Notes under the pieces: generated by a model
The model's input: only the letters and a program-made list of their open reading frames with translations
Databases searched by the model: none
Told to the model about the DNA's origin: nothing
Origin: Austropuccinia psidii
Taxonomy: Eukaryota; Basidiomycota; Pucciniomycetes; Pucciniales; Sphaerophragmiaceae
Assembly: GCA_023105745.1 (NCBI GenBank)
Contig: JALGQZ010000019.1
Location: forward strand, 3,658,001 to 3,722,000
Reading direction: 5' to 3'
DNA length: 64,000 nt
In this document: piece after piece, positions 35,415 through 45,595 of the stretch
Numbering within the stretch: position 1 is the stretch's first letter
Layout: every line of letters starts with the position of its first letter
Program-made: the position numbers and the translations under genes

Positions 35415-36243
35415 TTAGATATCATCTGAATCTAATGGCAAAATGTCGAAAGTTTTTCCCGCCCATCTAACTCTTCCTGCCTCTAAATCAATAGTGTCTT
35501 GTAATGAGTCCAGTAGGATCGTGTCTGAAATTAAAGAGTACCTGCCATGGTTCTTATCGGATGGAGAAGGATGAAACAGCCATCCAGTTTTTTGATCGAT
35601 TTTCAAGCGGTCGGGTTCGAATTTTTTCCTCAACGAGCCACCATAAGTAAGTTCGTCTAAGACAAGAAAATGCTCAATCAGGCCATGACCAAATTTGTTG
35701 CAAAACTGAAAAGGGAAAACGATAAATAGTTTCAAAAAACAACTAACCGGAAATACTGATAAAATCTTGATAAACGATTGGAGTACAAACCGCTCGAATG
35801 AAATTAAACTCATTTCCACAACAGCTAAGCCATTTAAAACCTTTTTTAGAATTTTCTTTTCTTAATTTAATTTCATTTTGATCGATTTTTAATTCATTAT
35901 TAATTTGATTTTTTTTTAATTTTTTAAATAAAATATTTAAAAAATTAACGTCCTCTGAAAAATCAAAATACATTATATCAAGAATTAAAAACTTAAATAT
36001 ATATAGATATATCAAAAAAAAGAAAAAAAGAAAAGAAACTTAACTATAACAATTTGTAAAATTTTTATTAATTGTATTAGATAAATAAACTTTACCATTT
36101 AAATTTATATCATAATTATAAAATCTAATTTCTTGATTATTTTTATGAATATTTTTATGGATTAAATTCGAATTAAAGGATGAAGAAGAAAGTGAAGAAG
36201 AAAATTTATATAAAAGTTTTTTTTCTTTATTAATTTTTAACAT
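35415..36243 (-). CDS. UPF0598/DUF4505 family protein (C8orf82-like)
   Basis: Three exons on minus: 36243-36045, 35954-35748 and 35656-35415. The introns are 90 and 91 bp, and the phases join to a 215-residue protein. The second acceptor (CTTGTCTTAG|AC) is chosen because it alone keeps frame and restores the family's L(S/T)YGG motif. Family signatures in order: RFYNYDINLNGKVYL, FTNCYKD, WLSCCGNEFNFIRA, PIVYQDF, LTYGG, FEPDRL, LFHPSP, GRYSLI and VRWAGK. Animal members are small, probably mitochondrial proteins of unknown function. The start is the ATG at 36243, followed by a Lys/Ser/Asn-rich leader. It looks intact. Confidence 0.87.
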
Positions 36244-36534
36244 TTTTCTTCAGAAAAAAAAAAGTTGAAAATTTAATTTTTAAGGCCCGGTTTATGATTG
36301 GGTTTTGACCCAAAATTTGAATTTATTTTGAAATTTATTTGAAATTTATTTAGAAAAAATTTCAAAACTTTTGGAATTTTATTCAAAACATATTGTACGT
36401 TTATGATCTACAGTGGCAAATTAATTTTCTCACTTTCTGTCAGCCTTTATTGTGCAACAAGTCCCAATTGTCTTGTTATTTTAAATAGGCCCATTGGACT
36501 TGTTAATTTTTTTTCTTCTTACAAATAAAGAGCC

Positions 36535-37774
36535 ATGGACAATCCAGATATGTTTTACGTCATGGCCAGCTTAACTTTAGCAATTAGTTTTCATATGACA
36601 TGCTACAAGGAATCAAGGAATTGTCAGCGTCATTCACTACAACAAGGGCGAAGATTCAACCCATGGTATGATGAAGGGTTGTACAACAAAGCATGATTAA
36701 TTGGGCTATTTTGAATTAAAAGTGAAGATTTCTTCATCCTGATTAATGTGTTATTGAATCATATACCCAATGCCTATCAACATAATGCATGTGGATTAAC
36801 AATTGAGGAGAAGTTAGGGATTACTTTGTATAGGTTGGGTCATGGCAGCTCCTATGAGACAGTTGGGCAAACCTTTAATGTGGGTAAATCTACTGCTTAT
36901 CAAGTGACCAAAGTAGTTGTGCAGGCCATTCAGGTGTCATTTCATGATTAAACTATAGTGTAAGCAATTCCAATTTGTGATAGTTTACATGATTTTAATA
37001 TGACTAATTTAATTGTGCTTCAATAGGCTCCCAGGAATCGATGATGCACAAAAATGGCAAAAAATAGAGGAAAAATTCAGACAAAGGCAAGGACTCACCA
37101 ATGTAATTGGGGCCATCGATGGCACCCACATTCCCATAATTCCCCACCAAATGATGAGTGGAATGCTTATGTCAATTGGAAAGGTTGGCATTCCATTGCG
37201 TTTCAGTGTATTGTTGATGCACATGGAAACTTTTGCAATGTTAGTGAGTCATATGAATTCATACATTGCCATCATATTGGTTTCTTTGGGTTATATAGGT
37301 ATATGGTGGCCTCCCTGGTTCAGTTCATGACAGTCAAGTGTTTAGAAAATCACAAATTGTGAAAGATCTAATCAACGGAATCCCACGATTTCCACAAATT
37401 GTTTCCTCATTGGCAATTCAGGCTATTCAGGTTGCTTACCAATTCTCAGATCATTGTGGAACATAGGTGATGAGGGTGCAGTCAGATTTAATCACATGCA
37501 TTCATCTACAAGGTGAGTCTGAAATGGTTATTCATATAACCCAAAAAATTAATGTAATATACTTTTCAGAATGGTTGCAGAACAAGCATTTGGATGTTTG
37601 AAAAATAGGTTCCAATGCTTGCTGTTACCTCAAGAAATTTTGCCCATACACACAGGGCAAATGGCGATTTCATGCATGATTTTGCATGATATGCTAAATC
37701 ACAATCATAGGAGTTTCTTGAACACATGGAATGATAGAAAGGTAACCAAGAATTTGTTAGGAAAAAATATGTGA
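36535..37774 (+). pseudogene. Harbinger-type DDE transposase, broken
   Basis: From the ATG at 36535 the frame gives MDNPDMFYVMASL and a helix-turn-helix-like part (LTIEEKLGITLYRLGHGSSY...VGKSTAYQV). After an intron ending AATAG at 37025 comes the catalytic part: first Asp in GAIDGTHIPI near 37110, second in GSVHDSQVF near 37330, Glu in AEQAFGCLKNRF near 37580. In-frame TGA codons lie at 36694 and 36712, and a TAA at about 36948. One C is missing from a C run near 37140, shifting frame between the first Asp and WNAYVNWKGWHS. Another shift precedes the second Asp. All three catalytic residues remain, but no intact product is possible. Confidence 0.85.
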
Positions 37775-39710
37775 GCTTCTCACAAGTAATTACGCATCAA
37801 TTGAACTAATGCATGGGAAACAATAGGTAATTGCAATGCAAAAGATACAAAGGCACATGAGTATATGACAATAAAGGGCAAGATAACGCAGCGTACATTA
37901 TATCAGTGGAGTAGATGAAATTTTCATTGAAAAAACCAAATGGCAACATCTATTTCGAGGTTTGTAAATGATTTATTTGTGAAAAATGTTGGATCATGCT
38001 TCTGGGTTGTTTAACAATTTCAGCCTCATGGAAAGGGAATACAATAGTTTTGAAACATAAAAGAATAAATCAAATTTTGTTCATAATAATGTTAATACTA
38101 AAGCAAATACTTACCAATCTTGTAAGATTTGCTTGATCTCTTCCAGCTCCTGCAAATAACTTTGTTTTAAGTGAGCCAGAATTGCATCTTTAGATTTGAT
38201 TGCTTCAGTCAAATCTAAAGTCTCTTTTTTTTGTAAACTTGAACATGCTTTTGCATTTGTGAGATCCTTGAGCATATTGGCTTTCTCTTGAGTGAGGTAT
38301 TCCATCTGCTCCTGAAGTGATCGCAGAAGTGGACCATTTGTTTCTAAGGGAGATTATTCCAAAAGATGGGTGGAATAATCTGGAGAGGGCACCATTATTA
38401 GTAATTTTTGCACAGTTGCAGTATGATGTCTTCACCCAATTGTTAGGAAGGGGGACTGGCAATGTATAAGATGAAACAGAAAGGAAAAATGTGCCACTGT
38501 CTTAATCTGAATTGAATGAGGCAGTGGAATGCCTCTTTAAATGCACAGTCCATGGGTTAAGACTATTGAAATTAGCAAGCAAAATGACAGAGAAAATTAC
38601 ATGAGTAACTTTTTATAAAAGGTTAATTACAAATATTCCCGCATTGTTCTTTGTGTTGATCAGTATTTGATGGGAAAAAAAGGGAAAAATTGCTGCAAAA
38701 TTACAAAGCATATAATCCAAAACAATTTATATATTTGTCATATTTTCAACAATCCATATGTTTTTGGTTTATTTTTTTTAAAAGGAAGCTAAAATTCTGG
38801 ATATATTAAGAATGAAGGTTACACCTTTAACCTGTGTTTGATCCTTTAGAAAGTCCGTGCAGATTTTGTTAATGAAAATTTAATTATTTAGTAATTACAC
38901 TTACCACTCCCTGATCCATTCTGCAAATGCACAGGTGGCTCATCCAAGGGAGTTAATGTCATTTTTGATAACATTTCCATTGTGTATAGATGCATCTGAT
39001 CACTTCTTTGTTGATCCTCTGCTCAGATTTGTACTTCCCATAATTGTATTTCTTCTTCACACACTCTCTGTAGCATTTCACTTTCCTCATCTCTTGCTTG
39101 TTTAATTCTGTCTTATTCTTATGCTTGATGTTGTCCTTGTTGTAGGATCATCACAAATGGTGTAAATATTCCTTGTATATTGGAATTCAGGTTATTCATG
39201 CATGTTAAATCCCACCTTATAGTTGAAAATGTGTTTGATGATGTTTGAGTAAATTATTTGCAGCGGCCTCTTATTGAACATTCTGGGCGATTTGGCAACA
39301 TATCTAACATCTCCCTACCCAAGTTTCAGTTCCTGGTTCATAATTGTTTCCATCATTGTCCATTCTAGTTATTGTTTCATCATTTTCACTATTTCCATTT
39401 GTATTTCTATTGGCCAAATTTGTTTTGTCCACCTGATAATTTGTCTCTTTGCCTCCTTGTTCTATATCTTGTTCATTTGTTGAAAGCTGGAATTACCCCA
39501 ATTCTAATCCAATTGAATTAATGCCTGAATTGTTTGTATTCAATAATTTCAATAAATTTTATGTCTATATTAATCAAGTAAATGTCAGCAGAGCTCCTTT
39601 CAAACTTGGATTGTTACTTACTAACCTCCATTGTCATATGATGAAGCTGTAGCTGAACAAATAAACCCCCACATCCAGTTTCTTCACATGCATATTTAAT
39701 AATCTAAATA

Positions 39711-40352
39711 TTAACTAAAGTTAGTACTAATTATTGACAATAAATTACTACAAACCACCTTATACATGGAGATCAAAGCCTTATATCTCCTCTCAAGGGT
39801 ATCAAAGGAGAGGTTTTTGAGTAAATCATAATTATTTTTTTGATTTTCATGCATCTTGAAAAAGCAACTCCAAGGTATAAACCCACTGGTTGTTTCATCC
39901 ATGTTGAGGTAATCAATTAGCCATTCCCTCATCATTTCCAAAAATTCTTTTGTACTGGCCTCATTCCAAAGAAAAGACGATTTACAATTCCTCTCTTGAA
40001 TACGTTGAGCTTGTCCATGTTCTTCTTGCTGTAACCTCTGTGCTTCTACATTTACTCTATCATTTTTTCTTCTCTGTATTTTTGAGATTTGATCTTTCTC
40101 TAATTGCTGAAGATGCAAGCATGCTTCTTCATTGGTCCTCCCCTTTTGTCTTTGAGTTGAATTTTGGCTGGGTGTTTCTTCAACTTTGGATGGATTTTCA
40201 ATTCTTCCACTTACAACTTCACCAATTGTGTGTATTGGGTGACTTGAAGGCCCTTCTGGTAATTCCTATGGTACACTTTCTGAGTAAAGCCCAAGAGCCC
40301 TATGAATATGGTCATATGTTGACAATTGTGATTCTGGGGTTGTGTTAGCCAT
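39711..40352 (-). pseudogene. Myb/trihelix-like accessory gene of the Harbinger element
   Basis: It reads from ATG 40352 (MANTTPESQLSTYDHIHRAL) through a TAG at 40266-40268. A Gln/Glu-rich helical region follows, then a Myb/SANT-like module (SSFLWNEASTKEFLEMMREW ... LERRYKALISMYK). A GTGGTT donor after SMYK suggests an intron. A Glu/Lys-rich coiled-coil stretch at 38305-38111 on the same strand may be a later exon. In this superfamily the second protein binds the element ends and brings in the transposase; that role is inferred from family and position. Confidence 0.65.
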
Positions 40353-40624
40353 AAGGAAGAAATAAGTGATCCAATAAAATTATTTTTTAAAAAAAATCAA
40401 ACCCTGGTGAACCAGTTTGGAAAGTAATAATAAATTAAAAATAAAAGAAAAATTAATTCAAAATAAATTCAAATCTTGGGTCAAAACCTAATCATAAACC
40501 AGGCCTAAATTTTTTACTTTTTTCAAATTTAACTTAAAATTTATGTTTTTTATTTTTTCAAATTAAAAAATTATTTTACTTTTTTCAACTTTTTTTTTTG
40601 AAAAATCATAATAATTTGAATTTA

Positions 40625-40740
40625 GGCCCTGTTTATGATTGGGTTTTGACCCAAAATTTGAATTTATTTTGAATTAATTTTTTTAATTCAAACCAAATGT
40701 GAATTACTTTTAATACTGGTTCACCAGGGTTTGAATTGGG
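40625..40740 (-). repeat. Isolated terminus of a second Harbinger copy
   Basis: GGCCCTGTTTATGATTGGGT with the following TTTTGACCCAAAATTTG repeats the end of 36284-40505. About 75 bp further in, the ACTGGTTCACCAGGGTTTGA block matches the reverse complement of 40395-40425. It corresponds to the right (inner-gene) end of that element and is cut at about 40740, near an LTR. It starts only 120 bp after the first element ends. Confidence 0.7.
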
Positions 40741-40752
40741 TTACTTGAAGGC

Positions 40753-42558
40753 TGTAAGGTGTGGATATGAAACTTTGATTAAAAATCAAGTAACTTTCCT
40801 GTCCTCAAAATTTGTATAAAGTAAGAAATGATTAAGAACAGCTTGAAATAGTATTTTTGAGAGAAAACACACCAATTTTACTGTTCTTAACTTTATAAGT
40901 ATAAAAAAATGATATTATAAAGATTTATTGTTTTACCAACAATAAGAATTTATCCAAAAATACTCTACAAGGGATATTTAAGGCTACAAAAGAAATTTCT
41001 TCAAAAGCAATTTCAATTGGAGTTAATTGAGCAAAGAGCTGCAAGCAATTAATTAGAGAAAAAAGTCTTTAAAATGTTATTTCAAGAGAAAACACGCCCA
41101 AAAGTGACCAGAGTGAATTTGGAAACAAAGTGACAAAGCTAACAGTGATTAAAGATGCTTTAATTCACTTATGGGGTGGTTCAAGGGGTAAAAATGATTA
41201 TAAGAGTTATAAACAATAATCATAATGATTTCTTCACCTGGTTAAAAGTCATCAAATGATATAAAAAGGGTGGTTGGAATCTTTTATTGATTGGTTTGAC
41301 AGTGCTTATGCTAATTATAAAAAGGAAAAGATTCTAACATGAAGATAAAAGTGGGGCAAAGAAGACATTCTTTTATAGCCATCAATTTTCTTACTTCAAA
41401 AGTAAAATTTACTCTTGTCATTCCTGGAAAACACTCTAAAAACAGAAAAGCCAATTATGGCATCATTGAACCCTGGTTTAGACCAAAAAAGGGCTGGTTT
41501 TAGCCATTTTAGACCCTTAAATCAGTCATTACTATAGTAATACCTAGTCTAGAGTCTTCAAAACACATCAAAATGTGTGTAGGAGACGTATAAACCAGTT
41601 AAAACTGTTTTTACTAAGATTGTTTTATTTTAAGGGTAGTTTTAACCTCTTGGCCACAGTTAAAACTGCCCTGGTTGGTATCAACACCTCATCATCAATT
41701 GAGTCACAGACCCTGTGACTCAATTCAAGGCCAAAAGTGATGAGCTTTTGCATGGAAGTTGACATTCCACTCCTTTCAGCAAGGAATTTGGGGGTCTGGC
41801 TCCCCCTTGCAGCTAGAGTACCTTTCCTCCCCCAGAATTAATCTTTCCAGTTTATTCCTTCCTTTAATTCCTCATCATGTAATACACTTGTAATTTACAC
41901 ATACAATTCAATTGAGCTTTACAGTACACATCTGTAATAATTGATACCTCATATGTAAATTACAGTTCATTCATGTAATACATGTGCACATTTTGACATT
42001 TTAATTGAAAATACTTCAATTCCCCATAGCTTCTAAACTACACACAACACCACAATTTTAACACAAAAATTGATGGTTAACACCACATGTGGTGTGAATT
42101 AAATTAAGGTTTTGAGGATTTTCAACTTTTGTACAGAAAATACTAAAAACTTAATTTAAGCTTCTTTAGAGTTGAGTTGCAGAAATTTTACCCAGAGGTT
42201 ACCCCACCTTATCTTTTATGAGGAATCCAATGGTGAAGTAGTTTTCTTAAGTTTATATTAGACAAAAAGCTCTAATATATTTTATGTAGCGTTTTACCAA
42301 AAATATTTCAATTTCATTAATTTTGTTAAAAATTCATTTTTACTTAATTTTTTCAAGTAAAAATGCTTTTTCATAATTTCAAAATTTAATGTAATTTTTA
42401 TTTTAATTTATAATTAAGTTTATATTTCTGTATATAAGTTTTTATCTATATTTTAATTTTTATTTTGATAATATAAATAAATTTATTTTATTTATATTTG
42501 TATTTTATTTGGTTGTTTGTGGTCTTTTGGGTATATGAAAATACCTCTAAGGCTCACA
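40753..42558 (-). repeat. Antisense LTR of an A-related family, with purine tract
   Basis: On minus it starts TGTGAGCCTTAGAGG and ends CACACCTTACA, the terminal signature of element A. It shares an ACCATTGGATTCC block. Directly upstream on minus lies AGGGGGTGGGAA, a polypurine tract (42559-42571), so this is a 3' LTR of a minus-strand element. The internal part is missing: plus-strand element C begins within about 100 bp. Confidence 0.7.
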
Positions 42559-42599
42559 TTCCCACCCCCTAAAAAAGAATAGACAATAAATTTGTACAA

Positions 42600-43371
42600 G
42601 GAACAGTCAAAGGTAAATACCCTCAGAAAATTAAGTTTTTGACTTCTTGCAAAAACTGATATGTTAACTTTATACTTCAGGAACTTTGGAATCCCAAGGA
42701 ACCAGCCAGAGGACAAAAAAGGATTGTCCAGAACCAGAATACCTGGAATGGGACACCTTGGACACAGTGGTGGATGGAAAGACACTGAGGGAAATCATAC
42801 CCACTCTTCCATTCACCTTCCAATTCAACATAAACCTCAAACCAGAGGACTGGAAGGATATGGATCAAGCTCTTCAGAACCACCAACTCCTCAAATATTT
42901 TTTCCAATGGAGCATGGACAACAAGAGTTTCAACCTAGCATCACACTGGGAAAAACTTGGAGAAAGTTTCCAGAAGATATGTCTTAAAAAGATATCCTTC
43001 AAACACCTCATGGTAATCACCAAAGGATGGAATCCCACCAGGAAGTTCAGACTCCTGGAGGAGAGGGCAACCAGGATAAGGGAGAATCAAGCTGCTATCC
43101 AAGCTATAGAAGAACAGCTGAACCAGACAGGGCATACTCTGATTCCTTCAGGCTCACAAGGAGTAGACCAACCCAACTCTCCAGTGGCTTCACACCATTC
43201 AGGAACCAGCCAATCAGTGGCCAAGAGTCACCATTCTTCACAATACCAGGTAGTTTCCAGGAAAAGACAAGGATGCAAGGACAAAAACAAGACAACATTC
43301 AGCCAAAGGCCAAAAGAGTCAAACCCAATCATCCAGAAGCTGTTATGCTTGGTGAAAGAAGTACACAAGAG
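42600..43371 (+). pseudogene. Element C, first fragment: upstream ORF with overlapping gag frame
   Basis: After an acceptor-like TTTATACTTCAG at 42680, one frame (42686 onward) encodes a hydrophilic protein with KPEDWKDMDQAL, HWEKLGESFQKICLK and KGWNPTRKFRLLEERATRIR. Its GWNP...R core is shared with ORF A of element A. A second frame at -1 (from 43027) is also open and continues as Gag beyond the element D insertion. Element D cuts both at 43371; the upstream ORF would end at TAG 52816-52818. The element's own 5' LTR is not present here. The function of this ORF is unknown. Confidence 0.65.
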
Positions 43372-44817
43372 TGTCACAGGGGCTCTAGTGGAAATACAAG
43401 AGTGGCCTGGCACTCAGCAATCAGGGAACTCACTTGGAAGACTCCAAAAGAAATAAAGAATAAGAATAATAAGAATGAATTCCTCTAAAGGATATGCAGG
43501 TACAAGATGAGATGCAAAGAGGAAAAGGAAGCCAAATGGCCAAAGAGCCAACCAAGTAAGTCCTTAATCACTGTTTCAACCTGCCAAAAATGAACAATGG
43601 AATTAGTAAGGATATGACCACCAAATATCCATTGACAGGCGAAGAAAGATAAAGAGAAATGTGCTAAATGGCTGACTTAATAATATCAGTATTTGCTTAA
43701 CTAAAATGAAAAGAAAATAGAGATAAAATAAAATCAAAGTATATTAATTAACTGGGGAAAAACCCCCCAGGGTGGAAAGGGTAGCCGGTATATGTGAAAA
43801 GTTGGGAGCTTGAGTTCTTCAGGCTGAAAACTGATCTGTATTGATCTTTGAGGCTGTATTGATTGTTTTGGGAATTGATACAGCTGGCTAATATTGAAAT
43901 TGAATTGGGTTGAATGAACTTCCCATGCTTGAAAATGAAATACAGTCCTTGGTGGATCCAGACTGTATTGAAATGAATATGGTTGCCAAGATGGATTGAG
44001 TGGAGCTTTGACACTTGACAACTTCTTTTGGCACCTCCTCTTGAATACACTTTTGAGAATGAATTGAAAGTATTCCATTGGAAGGAATACTTGGAGTGAG
44101 AAGAACCAATGACTGCTTGATGGCGTCATTGGTCTTTGACGCTGAAACACTTGCTCTTGAGCCTTGATGATTCCTCTGAATGATTGGGTGCCTTGATGAC
44201 GTGATGAGATGTTGGAATGTTGAAATGACCATTTGATATTGCCACCATTGAATTGCTGTTGAAAAATGGTGCACAATGATGTATAACATCATTTGTGGCA
44301 TATTGGTTCATTGACAAGAAGATTACGTCCAAAGGTCTTGAGATGGAAAGGCAGAGGGGAAAAGGATGGCTGTGGTGACTTCAGAGCTTGGAAGGTGTTT
44401 CTGGGCCCTTTGGGGGTTTTGGCCACTTTTGGGTTCTGAGCCAAAAACTGGCCTAAAAGGCGGGAAAGTGTCTTTTGGACACTTTGCATCAAAGTGCGCA
44501 AAAATGCGCAAAAGTGCGCAAATGCGCAAATGCGCATTATGAGCCCAAATGGCCAAAAACAGCCATTTGGGCCATTTCCCCTGGTTTTGAGGGAAATGAC
44601 CAGAAATACCCATTTGGGCATAAATTGCCGCTATGGGTTCTGGATTGAGGTGAAGGGCCATGAAGGCCCCAAATCACAAATGGCCATAAATGGTCCATAA
44701 TATGATGACGTGGCCATATTGGCCACTGGTGATGGATATGGCCAATTGGCCATAAATGAACTGTGGCTTGATATGCCATATGGGGATCCAAGGAGGTGAA
44801 TTGCCATGGTTGTGACA
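43372..44817 (-). repeat. 3' LTR of element D
   Basis: 1446 bp. It contains a TGCGCAAA-type minisatellite at about 44490-44535 that is shorter than in the other LTR. A 180-codon open frame (43734-44276) occurs in both LTRs, but only as LTR sequence. Confidence 0.92.
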
Positions 44818-44833
44818 GTACCCCCCACCTTGA
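44818..44833 (-). other. Polypurine tract of element D
   Basis: Read on minus, AAGGTGGGGGGTAC lies directly before the 3' LTR start TGTCACAACC, as expected for plus-strand priming. Confidence 0.75.
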
Positions 44834-45206
44834 AATGGTGAGCTCCTGAGCACCAATACAAGGTGAAGCCTGTTGAGGCTATTGGAAAGATTTTGAGAGA
44901 GTGATTCAAGGGGACTGATTAAGCTGAAGAATTTGAAAACTGATATTAAAAATTTGACATTTGACGCAGGACTTGCTTGATCTTCTTTTGACATTGGCTT
45001 CATGATTTGAGTTGAATTTTAAAATGAATGAAAATTTTTGACATGATAATTGACGTGATAAAATAAAATTTAAAATGAAAATAAAATGAAAATAAAAAGA
45101 AAAAGAAAATGAATTGAATCTTGAGGAGGTTCCAATCTTCATCACCGAGGTTGATAACTGATTTTGGAATTGGCCAAGGACCTGGAAAGAGAAATTTGAT
45201 GCCAGG

Positions 45207-45595
45207 TGCTCACAAAGTGGCCAAGGTGATGTTTTGACAAGATTGTAGACCCCTCAGGGAAGTGCACACCAGGAGAGGAACTTACTTTTAGTAGTTACCA
45301 CTCCCGCCAGTGCCATCAAAATAAAAAACAAAAATGCTGAAGGAATGAATTTGAATTTGGAATCTTGGAAATGAATTGGAAGTGAATGGCCCATTGTCCC
45401 AAGTGAAATGGCCATAAGATTGGAAATGAATGTTGAAAAGCCCGGCCAAAGATCTGTGCCCAAAATTTGCAAAGTGCTCACAGAGTGGCCAAGGTGATGC
45501 TTACAACAAAAGAGTAGAATACCCCTAAAGGTGCATACCAGGAGTGGGACTTACTTTTGGTAATTCCTCTCCCCACCAAGCACCATAAATGAATC
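45207..45595 (-). repeat. Direct duplication in the 3' region of element D, period about 267 bp
   Basis: GTGCTCACAAAGTGGCCAAG at 45207 recurs at 45474 as GTGCTCACAGAGTGGCCAAG. Both continue through a TGCAYACCAGGAG...GACTTACTTTT block. It covers the end of pol and the start of the untranslated tail. Confidence 0.7.

Larger units (their letters stand above)
36284..40505 (+). mobile_element. PIF/Harbinger DNA transposon, decayed
   Basis: The inverted ends are about 45-50 bp: left GGCCCGGTTTATGATTGGGT and right, reverse-complemented, GGCCTGGTTTATGATTAGGT, followed by TTTTGACCCAA. TAA on both sides (36281-36283 and 40506-40508) is the classic 3-bp Harbinger target site. Inside are a plus-strand DDE transposase and a convergent minus-strand Myb/trihelix-like gene, the usual two-gene plan. 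Both genes carry stops or frameshifts. Confidence 0.88.

Noticed and set aside
42816..43366. A slippery heptamer in element C between its upstream ORF and gag
   Set aside because: The -1 relation is there, but no X XXY YYZ heptamer appears in register near the ORF end, so I make no claim for C.
43228..43413. Open minus-strand frames across the element C upstream ORF
   Set aside because: They are shadows of the plus-strand reading, which has a homologue in element A.
43734..44276. A 180-codon open frame on minus, repeated almost unchanged at 51701-52243
   Set aside because: It lies wholly inside the LTRs of element D, so its repetition comes from LTR identity, and it resembles no protein I know.
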